In this document: positions 1 to 10,519 of the stretch, in pieces | Layout of the letters: each line of letters begins with the position of its first letter | How positions within the stretch are numbered: the first letter of the stretch is position 1 | Source: Tricholoma matsutake | Lineage: Eukaryota > Basidiomycota > Agaricomycetes > Agaricales > Tricholomataceae | Assembly (NCBI GenBank): GCA_026075535.2 | Contig: AP026543.1 | Span: forward strand, 9,734,001 to 9,798,000 | Length of the DNA stretch: 64,000 bases | Direction: 5' to 3' | The notes under the pieces: model-generated | Told to the model about the DNA's origin: nothing | Seen by the model: the letters and a program-made list of their open reading frames with translations, nothing else | The model's database searches: none | Translations under genes and position numbers: made by a program

Positions 1-1535
1 TTCTCGAATACCTGTCTGTACTTCTGGTATTCTGGTGGCAGTAAATTGTCCAGGGTCCATTGGCTAGTCTCCTTTCCCTCCTCTTGCTTGTGCGCTAGTC
101 GTTGGGATATGGATGTCTTTGCTCTGATCCATATGTCTGAGTTGAGTAGGTACCGTGGGGAGCCCTTGCCTTTCGTGAGCCTGCTGATTGTGTTCATTTT
201 TCAGATGTATCTGTGTGTTGGCTCTCGATGTTCCTCCGTCAGGGGCAGTTCTATGTCTGGTCCGAATAGGCCAATGACTGGTTTGTCTTGCACGTATGCG
301 ATCAACACCGAGTCATCCTTGATTGTGTCTCATTTGGGGGTCTGGTTCATTATTCGTATGTCCATGCCTGTGTCTGCCAGTAGTTCTTTGTCGGGTACCT
401 CTTCAATCTTTACTTGAGGTGGAGTCTCCCTGGGCATAGGTATTCCGGTGTCGTTAGTACCATAACCTGGGGTTCCATGATCGCATATCGGGCTAGCCTC
501 CTGATGAGGGTCTTTTGTCCTATTTCGTAATGCCATTTTTGAGTGTCATTTGCCAGTGCTTTCCTCCCCTGTGGAGGTCAGCAGTTCCTTCATCCTTTGC
601 ACGATTCGTCGTGCCCTGTCGCATTCATTGTTTTTACCCTTTTCCAGTTGTTTCTTCTTCTGGTTCTCTTGGGTTTTGGTGACAGCACGTCGTGCTGCTT
701 CAAGGTTTTTGGTTTCTTTAGGAGTGTTGCTGCTCCTGGTTTTTGCGATGGCTATCTGGACAGAATTTAGTTCTTTTGCTTTCCTCTCTGAAAGCCTTTC
801 TCTTGTTTTTGCCATGGCCAATCGGGCTTGGGCAAGGCTCCTCTCTTTTTCTTCAGCAAGCCTTTCTCTCGTCTTTGCCATGGCTAGTCGTGCTCAGGCA
901 AGGTTTCTCTCCTTTTCTTTGGAGAGTCTTTGTCTTGTCTTGGCCACGATGCGTCGAATTCATGCCATTCTGTCATTTGGCGCCTCCCTTTTGGCATCTA
1001 CCCTAGGAAGGTTTAGGGTGTTCAGGAGGGCCCGTTCAGCTCTTCTTGTCTTCTCCAAGATTCGTTTGATCTGAGCCCATTGTTCTTCATCTCAGAACTC
1101 AAGAGTTCCCTTCTTCCAGTCGATGATCAGGTTCACCTCCTGCAGCCACGACAGGCCCAGGATCACCGATTCCTTGCCTAGTCCAGCGACTAGGTATTCC
1201 ATTGGGCAGCTCCGTCCATTGATGTGGAGCTTTCCTTTCATGTATCTTGTGATCGTTCCCTGTCTGTTCAGGGTTCCATCTACATTTGTGGCCTGGATGG
1301 TATAGCCTAAGGGATACGTCTTGATCCCTTCTTGTTTGATGAATTTCGAGTCAATAAAGACTCCTCCTGCTCCAGAGTCGAGGAGCGCATTTGTTGCGAT
1401 GTCTTTCCCGTTGTCTGACTCAGCTACCCGAATAGACAGGTGCATAGATTGTCTATTCATGGTAGCTAAGAGTACAGACCCTAGGGAGACTACAGCGGTG
1501 ACTGGCGTCATATCAGGCCACTGTTCTAAAAACCC
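1..1535 (-). pseudogene. pol: Gypsy-1 Pol N-terminal part: protease, coiled-coil repeat and pre-RT linker
   Basis: The -1 frame after gag encodes a retropepsin: the segment LLDSGAGGVFIDSKF holds the catalytic DSGA, and VILGLSWLQEVNLIIDWKKG is the usual second half. Beyond a TGA at about 1092 the frame goes on with a charged region of 4-5 imperfect repeats of about 25 residues built on the core AKTRERL-x-E-x-K (about 990-700), then a linker (about 540-330) and the pre-RT motif LPPEYQKYRQVFE at the window edge. Stops in the linker are TGA where Arg would fit. Protease cuts the polyprotein; RT, RNase H and integrase must lie outside the window. Confidence 0.75.
1526..1535 (-). promoter_or_regulatory. 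Candidate -1 ribosomal frameshift site between gag and pol (Gypsy-1)
   Basis: On the minus strand, bases 1535 down to 1529 read GGGTTTT in the gag frame as G GGT TTT, followed directly by the gag stop TAG (1528-1526). This matches the canonical X XXY YYZ slippery heptamer. The protease frame is open in -1 from exactly this point (TTT TTA GAA CAG). That such heptamers direct Gag-Pol synthesis is established for other retroelements; its use here is inferred. Confidence 0.7.
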
Positions 1536-2425
1536 GATTCCTCCATGAGGTTGAGGGCTCGTTCCTTTTCTTCTTCATCCAGTTCATCCAGCATTGTGCA
1601 GATCTTCTGGTAGGTGTCCACCCCAGTCTTCTTCTGGGTGAGGCGGTTTTGGTAGGGAGGGGGCGCTGACCCCATCTAAGTGGGGTTCTTTCCATCCCTG
1701 TGGTCGGACGATTGGTGTCCCAGTTGGTGGCAGATGAAACACAATCCCTTCCGGAGGTGTTCCATGCGTTCTTGGTTCGTTAGTCGGTTGATGTCAAGAG
1801 AGGGCTGTCCTTTCTTTGTTGTTTTGTTTGTCTTCTGGTTCTGCCTGGTCTTTCCCAGGATTGCCATGGCCCATTTCTATTGGCCTTCATATTTTGAAGC
1901 TGCCTTTATCCAGCCTTCGAGAGTGTTGGGCACCATCTCCATTGTGTGTACCCTCTTCAGTAATTCGGGATGCAGTCCGTCCATGAAGTACTCAATCATG
2001 GCTGCATCTTTGGTGATCCCCATCCTGTCTTTCAGGATGTGGAAGTTCGCCACATATTCTTCGAGGTTCCCTGAACCTTGTTTGAGATTCTTGATCTCAG
2101 TCTTTGCCGTTCTGGCGTCGTCAATCGGTGAGAAGGCCTCTAAGACCTTCTGTCGGAAGTCTGCATATCCACTGAATCCCTCGGATTGGTGTTGGTTGAC
2201 AAATGCCTGCGCCCAGGCAGCTGCTGTCCCTCCATTCATGAAGGACAGTGTGAAGATGATCTTTTTGTCGTTTGTGTCATAGATCTGGTCGTTGATTCGC
2301 AAGTACAGGTCTATCTCCTGCAGGAACTTGGCAGTTTTGGTTCTGTCTCCTGAGAAGTCTGTAGGTGATTGGATTTGAATGTCCTTCTCGGATGTCATGG
2401 GTGCGGTTGCAGCAGGTTCAGACAT
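1526..2425 (-). pseudogene. gag: Gypsy-1 Gag with zinc knuckle, two nonsense codons
   Basis: Gag is the structural protein that packages retrotransposon RNA in cytoplasmic particles. The ATG at 2425 starts a protein with a retrotransposon-gag core (residues about 20-180: the FSGDRTKTAKFLQEIDLYL start, the KIIFTLSFMNGGTAAAWAQAF helix pair and the LEEYVANFHILKDRMG segment). A zinc-knuckle variant follows, CFICHQLGHQSSDH (C-X2-C-X4-H-X4-H, with the last ligand His instead of Cys). An acidic tail ends at the TAG at 1526-1528. In-frame TAG codons at 1877-1879 and 1676-1678 break the frame; the same frame continues as recognisable Gag beyond both, so these are point mutations. Protease follows in the -1 frame. 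Confidence 0.85.
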
Positions 2426-2727
2426 CTCCGATTTCGTCTATTAGGAAGTGGGTGGATGTTTTGGGTGGGGGTGTGTGTGGTCGTTCGAAGTCTTCATCGG
2501 TGAGGAAATCTCCTCATTGTCTGTTGGTTGATCTGTAGAACCAACGCTGTGCTGGGGTTGAGTAATGGACTAGTCTTCCATTGTATTGGTACCAAGATGA
2601 ACCTGGCTGTGGTTCCGCTTCTCTTGGTGGTCGGTCTGGGGTTTGTCTAGACCCAGGCCGCTGTGGTGTGTTTCGAGACATATTGCCTACACCTAGGTAG
2701 GTGGGCTAGCAGATAGTTTAGATCTTA

Positions 2728-3392
2728 TGTTAAGGGCAAAGCCTCAACCACTCAATCAGGTCAATGTTGTTTGGCGAGGTGCTTCCTCGACAAGTCATTC
2801 AGCACTAGTCTTACTCGGAGCGTCCGACATAAGAGAGATAGTGCACTCTAGCAGGCCTTCTGCATAGAGTTGTTCAGGTTCATGCACTAAGGGGCTTCCT
2901 TAGTGGTTTCGAGTAAGTTCATGAGTTCACAAGTTAAAGCTGTAGATTGCCTAGATCTAAACTAAGGACATCCCTACTACAAGTCACAGTACTTATACTA
3001 GTAGGAAGGTCCTTATCGTCCAATCGGAAAGGTAGATGTGTATCAGGTATGAATAGAAACAATAAGCCTCATGCCTTGCATGAGGTGTCCAATGTCATGG
3101 AGTGCTGTGGCACAGCATGTCGATTGTGAGAGTCCGACATCACGGACCTCATGTCAAGGGGCTGTTGTATCACAGCATGTGTGGGAATGGGTTTGGGTGC
3201 ATGGAGTCACCATGTGTCAAAGGTGCCTTCCATGGGAAGGGGATTGAATGCATGCAGTTGGCATGCATCGTGCATGTGTCTGGTGTCAAGGACATGCCCT
3301 AGGCATGAATCAGGTAGTGCCTCCTGTTTGGAGGGGATTGTCAGGTCGGTTGGGTCGGTCGGGTTCCATGAGTTACAAGGAAAATTGTAACA
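2728..3392 (-). repeat. Gypsy-1 5' LTR (665 bp)
   Basis: On the plus strand it begins TGTTAAGGGC and ends AATTGTAACA, giving TG...CA termini with a TGTTA/TAACA inverted pair. It aligns over its whole length with the solo LTR at 52711-53478, except that the latter carries a 103-bp internal duplication. The base after it (3393) resumes Copia-1 gag sequence. Confidence 0.9.
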
Positions 3393-3409
3393 CCTCCTCT
3401 CAAATGAAT

Positions 3410-6400
3410 CACATTGGATCAAAAACATTAGCTGAGGTGATGTATTCAGCGCTTATGTCACGAGAACAAGGCACATCAAACAGTAAATCATATACAGTGC
3501 CTGTTATATGAGACCAAGATACAAGAAGTGGATGATCTCCCAAAGCACCTTGACATGCTTAAATCATATTGTGACCACATCAATAAATTCCCCAACACGG
3601 AATTCCATGTTTTGGACACATGCTTCAAAGTGATTATTTCGGTGTCTTTACCTTCGTCTTGGCAGACCTACATCGAACCCTATAATGGGAATGCCAATGA
3701 TCCCAATGATCTGGATCCCAAATGGAGAATGTCCTTGGATTCCTTTATTGGTTTATTATGGGAGGAATATAAAATTCATATGATTGCTCGCATAACAAGT
3801 ATACTAATAGTTCTAGCACAAACCTGGTTAATACCCAGAAGAATAGCAGAACTACCAAAACTTTGGAAGAGCGCATCACTGATCATAAATCCTCCAACAA
3901 ACCTTATTGCGAACATTGTAAGTGACCAGGACATTGGTTGAGTAAATGTTGCAAATATGCTGGTAACAAATGTCAGAACTGTGGGAAAATAGGACATAAA
4001 GAAAGAGATTGTTGGAGGGAAAAGAGAAGAACAAAGAGAAGGAAAAGGAGGGATCAAAGAAAGGTATGAAGATTCAGATGTGGGGGAGGAATTGATCGCA
4101 TTTCCAGTAAATGAAGAACTTTACAATTTTGACACATACGAAGCCTGTAACCTTGATGGAAATGACGAGCGATTGATCTGGTATGACTGGTTAGCCAGTT
4201 CAGCAACAACTTCACATGTTACACATCAAAAAGAAGCCTTTATTGCATACACACCTGTGGAAAAATGTTCCATAACAGGTGTAGGTGGTAAAGAAGCAAA
4301 AATTGAGGGCCACAGAACTGTTGAATTAATTTCGACATGTAATGGTCACAATTATATTTTGCGCTTGGAGGATGTACTCCACGTACCTGGAACACAGAAT
4401 AATTTAATTTTGTTGGGACGATGGGATGCAGCTGGGGGAAGATATACAGGTGGAAATGGAAGGATTACCTTTGTCACTAAGGAAGGGAAGAAAATAGCAC
4501 AGGGGAACAAAGTTAGCAACCACTTATACAAGATGGAATTAACTGTACACAACCAACACCTGACGCTTCCAATAGAAGCCGCCGATCACCAATCATTCAT
4601 CAATAATGATGCAGTGCCCAATTGGGAAACTTGGCACAGGCACTTCGGGCATGTCGGGTATTCCGGCCTGCAGAAATTATTGGATAGGAATTTGGTCAAC
4701 AGATTTAACATCGATAAACACAGTCCTAAACCAGACTGTATCACATGTACTGAGGCGAAGCAACACATAGAACCCTTTCCTAAAATATTGATGTGAAACA
4801 CTGAACCCAGAGAATTGACGCATATTGACTTATGGGGAAAATATGCGATCAAATCTATAAATGGAAATCAATATTACTTGTTATGTGTGGACAATGCAAA
4901 ATGATACATAACTGTCCAGTGTTTAAAGGAGAAATTGGATTCAACACAAGCGGTAATAAATTATTTGACACATCTAATAACTCAAGATTGAAAACCGAAG
5001 GGGATCCAAATTGATTGCGGGAAAGAATTTGTAAACGAGAAGTTGGAAAAATGGTGCAATGAATGCGGTATAGAGGTGAGACTAACTGCAGCATACTCAC
5101 CTTCACAGAATGACATAGCAGAGCAAATGAATTGAACTCTTGTGGAACTATCATGCACCATGATAACTGCCAACCAACTTCCTGAATTCCTATGGGAATA
5201 TGCAGTTTTGCATGCCGCTTACCTTTGTAACCAATCATTCACAAAGCATCTCCTGAAATCAACACCTTACAAAGGATGGCACAAAATAAAACCCAATGTA
5301 TCACATTTACAGGAGTTTGGAAGCCACGTATGGATATTACTACAAGGTCAAAAGAACCCTGAAAAATGCTACCAAAATCAAGGCACCAAGCAGATGTCAG
5401 CTATGATGATGGTGCTGGGGCAGTAAAATATTACAATGTGGAAACTCGCAAAGTACTTACCTCACGCAACTTCCAGAATATTACACCTACAGAAAAACCA
5501 ACTCCCAATCATATTGAAATTACACCCAAATTACCATGTGAGGGGGAGTCTGCAGGTAGCATGCTGCCAATGGGTGTAATAGATTCTGATGATACAACTC
5601 AGAATCTGCCCAAGAAGTGAAAATGGAATGAAACACAGGAAGATATAGATATTGATGAACCGCAGAAGATGCGTGGAATTCATATTGATTATAAACACCT
5701 TCAAAATCCTTTTGCATATGAGGACAATGACAATTTCTTGTCAATAGAAGAAGTCTACGCAATTGTTGCTGGAGACAAACTTACGAGTCTTGAAGATGCA
5801 AAGAACTCCCCAGATTGGCCTGAAGGCAAAAGGCCATGAAGATTGAATTGGAATTATTATCAGAGAAGGGGACTTGGGACCTCGTCCAGAAACCTCACAA
5901 CACAAAACCAATCAAAAATACATGGATCTTTGTCAAAAAGCGCAATAAAGAAGGGGAAATAGTAAGGTATCGAGCAAGATTAATGGCGAAAGGATATGCA
6001 CAAAGACCCGGATTTGATTATAGGGAAACATTCTCACCGGTTGTCAGGATGCATACATTATGTGCATTACTAGCACTCATACCTGAAAAGGGACTCAAGT
6101 TGCAACAAATGGACGTAAAGGGTGCATATCTAAATGGCACTTTGCAGGAGGCAATATATATGCAACAGCCTGAGGGATGTGAAGATGGAACAGGTTGAGT
6201 ATGCAGGTTAGTCAAAACACTTTATGGTTTAAAACAGGCAGGCTGAGAGTGGAATAATGAACTTGATGGCAAACTCAAAATCCATGGCTATGCGCAATTA
6301 CTTCCTGATCCATGCTGCATGCAGGTATATATGACATGACAGAAATGATTTTGGAATAATGGCTATCTGCATGGACAACTCACTGCTTTTTGCTTCATCT

Positions 6401-7300
6401 GATAAAATGATGGATCATATGAAAGAAATGCTACACTCAGAATGGGAAGTAACAGACCTTGGAGAGCCGAGTAAAATTGTTGGCATTGAAGTTACATGAT
6501 CCGAGAATGCAATAACTATATCTCAACAGAGATATATTGAAAATATTCTCCATAATGAAGGAATAGCCGATGCAAATCCTACTGGTATACCCATGGACCC
6601 CAATATGAAGCTTGGACCAAATCCGGATGAGAATGAACTGAATCAAAGCAATTCATATGCACAATTATTGGGGAGTCTGCAATTTTTGGCAAATTCCACA
6701 AGACCAGACATAAGCTACACAGTTAATAAATTGGCTGCCTACACTGCAAACCCAGGATTAAAACACCATGGTGCAATAAAGCGTATACTCAGATACCTGG
6801 TGGGTACAAAAACTCTAGGGATAACATATAGAAAATCCCAAGATGAAACTGGAACCGAAAACCTCTTCCATGGATATGCAGATGCTGCATAGGCAAATGC
6901 TGATGACCTCAAATCCATGACTGGCTATGTTTTTCTAGCAGCAGGGGGAGCAATCACATGGAAATCAAAGAAACAAACTGTGATAGCATTGTCCTCTACA
7001 GAAGCAGAATATGTAGCGCTGTTGGAGGCTGGACGAGAGGTGACATGGCTGAGAAATTTGTACAGTGAACTCAGATTCCCACAAAGCTCACTGACAGAAA
7101 TTAAAGGTGATAATGAAGGATCCATAATATTGACACATAATCCTCAATTTCACCAGCGATCAGTACATATCACTATTTGCCATCACTGGGTCCGAACACT
7201 AGTAACTGACAAAATACTCGATATACAAAACTGTTGAGACCCAGAACAAACAGCAGACATGTTAACAAAGGCCTTGCCAAGGCCAATATATATATGACAT
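3410..7300 (+). pseudogene. pol: Copia-1 Gag-Pol polyprotein, degenerate
   Basis: The order is as follows. Gag residues (about 3528-3941). Two zinc knuckles (about 3900-4020: CEHCK-stop-PGHWLSKC and CQNCGKIGHKERDC). Protease (about 4170-4560), where the usual L-D-S-G-A-T reads L-A-S-S-A-T, so the catalytic Asp is lost. Integrase (HRHFGHVGYSGL...CITC zinc module about 4640-4755; D at THIDLWG, D at IQIDCGKEF, E at NDIAEQMN). RT (about 5836-6590: MDVKGAYLNG, and the YVDD box degraded to MDNSLLFA). RNase H (about 6593-7237: YADAA, SSTEAEYVAL, DNEGSI). At least seven in-frame TGA codons occur, most where Arg is expected (for example CK-stop-PGHW, AK-stop-YIT, MN-stop-TLVE). The upstream sequence 3393-3527 is residual gag. 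Confidence 0.85.
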
Positions 7301-7484
7301 AGGGCAGAGATGGGAATCCAGTCGACCCATGAACTCAGTAGCTTTCCTCACATGTGAGTTGGTTTTTCCCATGGGGTTTTCCACCACATAGAGGTTTTAA
7401 TGCACCTGAAAGGTGAGAAATTTAACATTTCAATTATTTATTAACCATTCCTATGGACTCAACCATGCTAGGCTTGAAGGGGAG

Positions 7485-7673
7485 TGTTTGGATAGTCAAT
7501 CCTAGTGCAATACATTAGTGCATCACAAGCGCAACACTAGCGCATCATGTATAAAAATAGAACATGATGTATTTATAGATCACAACATATGTACATTGTA
7601 GTATAGGAGAATATGAGATGTTCTACCTTGTCCTGAACTCCCATCATTTAATCCCCTCAAACTTCTCCTTCAC
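7485..7673 (+). repeat. Copia-1 3' LTR (right boundary approximate)
   Basis: Starts TGTTTGGATAG directly after a purine-rich tract. The right end is placed at about 7670-7676, because from there leftward-reading Helitron coding sequence is continuous (…QDLSGIMV on the minus strand). The partner LTR is outside the window, so the exact end and target duplication cannot be checked here. It contains short direct motifs (GCGCAACACTAGCGCATCA). Confidence 0.6.
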
Positions 7674-8580
7674 ACCATAATCCCACTAAGGTCTTGTTGA
7701 AAATTGTCAAGCAGGGCTTGAAGGTGTAGACCACTGAGAGCCTGTGGCACTGTGATCAAACATGAGTGAGAGCGAGCCTCTACTGCAGTGGTATGGTGTG
7801 GTATTATGCAACCCCAAACTGATGTTGTTACATCTGATCTGTGGGTTAGTAGGCGATCCAGAATGTTGTGCACACTTGCAAATTGACCAAACTCAAACTC
7901 CAGTGAGATTCTATTGAGTGCTCATCTCATGTGGTCACAAATGTCTTCCAAAGAACAGTGTCAGTGGCTCACTGGTGTGTTAGTGGCATGATTGTGAAAG
8001 CCATTTATCAAAGCAATCATAAGGTTGTTGTTTGTTTCTAGCCAAGTTACTGAGTAATTGTCTGGATGTTCCTTCCAAGTGTTATACAAGATTGTGATGA
8101 CAGTGTCATAAGCACAGCTGTTGTTTGACCACTTTGTCACTCTAGGCTGGGGTGGCTGGGTGAGGAGCATGGTGGGCCCAAGCTCTGTGGCTGGTAGTGT
8201 CTGCAAAATGTGCTTTGTCTCAGCTGTTGTGGGTCTTATTTTTTTAGCAGGGTTTTCAGGAAGGTTGGCAGGAACAACAGTCAACTTTCTCTTTAGATTG
8301 GTGGTGGCAACAATTCTCCAATTTATAGGGATGTGAGGGCCTTCTAAGTAAGGGTCTCGGGTGCTCCATTGCAGTGCCTTGTGCATGGTGGGTGGGATGA
8401 AGTTAGGTCCTTTTATTTTTCAGAATAATGCAATCAAGGTCTTGCATTGATCGGGTATGGTCATCTCTTTTGTGAGTTGCTCCTCCCATTGTAATTTGGT
8501 GATTGTGTCTAATAATTCCAGCTTGTGGAATTCTTGTCTTAGTGCTCCAGATGCTCCTCCTTGGATTTTGTGTGGGTGAA
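7670..8580 (-). pseudogene. Helitron C-terminal domain: possible C19/OTU-like cysteine peptidase
   Basis: Downstream of the helicase the minus strand reads KWSNNSCAYDTVITILYNTW (about 8128-8070). This resembles a cysteine-peptidase Cys box (Asn-x-x-Cys followed by an amphipathic helix). It is followed by a segment with VTTSVWGCIIPHHTTAV-type Cys/His residues and ends against the Copia-1 LTR. Cysteine peptidase domains (OTU and relatives) fused to Helitron helicases are known; assigning this one to a particular family is inference. Two TGA stops (near 7960 and 7910) interrupt it and the domain is truncated. It could instead be a structural extension with no peptidase activity. Confidence 0.45.
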
Positions 8581-8599
8581 ATCCTGTCAAGAGAAGTGT

Positions 8600-10519
8600 T
8601 CCAGCTGCAGTTGAGCTTCTTGAAAGTGTGGTGTAGTATGCTTAGTGAGATTCACTGTGGCCAAGCTCTACCACATTCTCTTCACAGGTTTTGCCTTGTG
8701 AAGAGTAGTCTGTCATTGCAAAGTTTGGTAAAACCTCAACCTGGCTTTGAGAGACCATGATGTTTGAGTTGTCAGGGAGTCTACAACAGGTTGTAACAGT
8801 AGTCTTAATCAGAGGAACTACATTTGGTGGCAGGCCATCTAACTGGACTGCAGTCAGTGGATGAATTAGTCTGACCAACAAGGTGTCTAGTATTTTGTTT
8901 CTATTGGCTGTCTCACTCTAGTCCCATGAGTGAACAACAGCTTCCTGACCCTTGGTAATGCAAAGTTCTGTTGCAGAATTTGCTCTGATCAATATTGGCA
9001 TGCCTATACAAAGAGATAAGTGCCCTGGAATCAATTTGGTGTTTGCACATGGTGGTTGTGCCCACAAGGCTCGTTGCACCAAAGGTGGCAGGTCTTTTCT
9101 TTTTTTTGTAGCTTTATAAGGTGCTTTCAGGTGTCTTTTATAGTCTATATTGTTAGGCTCATCGTGGGCGATAGTGTCATGTGATACAAAGTGAGTCAAC
9201 CATTGCATAGTTTCTGCTGCAAACCTATTGCTGCCTAGCTGATTTATCTCATCTTTTGTGGCATTGTGGGCGGTCATGATTGAAACATTTCTAAATTGAG
9301 ACTGTGTGATGCTTGGGTGCCCCTGAATGTTGCATGAGATGTGACTTTTCAAGAATGCGATGTCCAAGTATGTGCATGCTTTATATCACATGTTTTCTAG
9401 TGCAGTTCAAAAGGCACTGTCTTCAAGTGACTCATGACGTTGCCTCATATTTTTGCACAATATTACTATGGTAGTCACTTGGTGCCATAAAGCTTTGCCC
9501 TTGCAGCCTCCTGATCATGCAAAGATTTGGCGGCACACCCCACTGACCAACTGTAAAGAGATGCATGTTCTTTTCTGATTGCTGGTGGTAGCTGAGCAAA
9601 GTCGCCTGCAAAAATCATGTTCAGTCCACCAAAAGGAACATCAAGATTGTTGCTGATCTGGGCCAGTCGCTCACTGATCTTGTACATGTCTTGGCATGAT
9701 AACATTGAGAGTTCATCAAAAAAGATGTAGTTCACCCCTTCCAGCCTTGTCTTCACTTGTGCCATTTGTGTATCGGTTATTTTTCTCCCATCAGATTCAA
9801 TGCCAAACATATAATGATATGTAGAGCCATTCAAGAGGGCAGCCACACTTCCTGTTGGAGCTACCACTACAAAGTGGTGGGCCTCTTTTTTATGGCTAAA
9901 AAATTGTGACAATGCTTGGAGAACACGTGTTTTTCCTATTCCTGCCATACCACCCAAATACATTTTCAACTGGTCTGGGGCATCACTACAGGAGTGATTG
10001 ACAATAATTCGGTAAGCGCGGTCTTGTTCATCATTTAGTTCAAATACTTGTGAAAAAAAATCGATTGCCTTAGTCCACTTGGTGTTCCTTACAGAATGTG
10101 TCAGATATTCCTTGTGTATAACTTTTACATCATTAGGTATAAAAGAAGAGCTGCTGGCCAAGCAAGGTTGTTTTTGTGACTGCAAATGTTGTGTGCGGGC
10201 TTGCAAAAGTTGAGCACATTTATTTGTAACTAAAGCTTTCCACCTAGCAGGGCTCTGAGAGATTGTAGGCAACTGGGGGGTGCAAATTTATGTTTGTTGG
10301 TAGAAGAGATGCATTGTGATGAGTCCAGCTGCACTCTGTCATGATCCATCTGACAGATGACATAAGATCTTGTTGATGGGCTTCTTTCTTGCCAATTATT
10401 GAGGACATTTGTATGTCTTCTAATGCAGCTCCATTGTGATGTTCATAAAGCCAGTCGTCCATCATAATTTGATCCAAGTCCTGTCCTATATTTTTCTCAT
10501 AATAACACAGCTGACCCAT
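8600..10519 (-). pseudogene. Helitron PIF1-like DNA helicase domain
   Basis: Superfamily 1B helicase that unwinds DNA during rolling-circle transposition. Motif I (Walker A) is GGMAGIGKTRVL, motif II is YIFFDELSMLS and motif III is GDFAQLPP, all in the block 10272-9475. The C-terminal motifs lie in 9367-8918 (MTAHNATKDEINQLGSNRF) and 8881-8642, where FAMTDYSSQGKTCEENVVEL and, past a stop, YYTTLSRS carry motifs V/VI. Frame breaks near 9475, 9370-9400, 8900 and 8640 show pseudogenisation. It continues, with a frameshift at about 10500, from the Rep block to its right. Confidence 0.85.

Larger units (their letters stand above)
1..3392 (-). mobile_element. Gypsy-1: 5' half of a Ty3/Gypsy LTR retrotransposon
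   Basis: Read on the minus strand the order is 5' LTR (2728-3392), a leader of about 300 bp (2426-2727) with no ORF, gag, protease, a coiled-coil linker and the start of the reverse transcriptase region, which leaves the window at base 1. The last residues before the edge read LPPEYQKYRQVFE, the conserved linker just upstream of Gypsy RT. The element interrupts the gag of Copia-1, which resumes at 3393. Its 3' LTR and its target duplication partner lie outside the window. A solo LTR of the same family is at 52711-53478. Several nonsense codons show that this copy is dead. Confidence 0.85.
3393..7673 (+). mobile_element. Copia-1: 5'-interrupted Ty1/Copia retrotransposon
   Basis: A plus-strand element with domains in Copia order (Gag, zinc knuckles, protease, integrase, RT, RNase H). 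The left part is cut off by the Gypsy-1 insertion at 3392/3393, so its 5' LTR would lie left of the window. The 3' polypurine stretch GAAGGGGAG (about 7476-7484) precedes a short 3' LTR (7485 to about 7673). Immediately right of the LTR the Helitron reading frame begins, so Copia-1 appears inserted into the Helitron 3' end. Many nonsense codons make it inactive. Confidence 0.8.

Noticed and set aside
3050..3400. CRISPR-like or satellite array in the LTR (repeated CATGC and TGTCAAGG motifs)
   Set aside because: The motifs are irregular and explained by the LTR with its internal duplication; no regular spacers.
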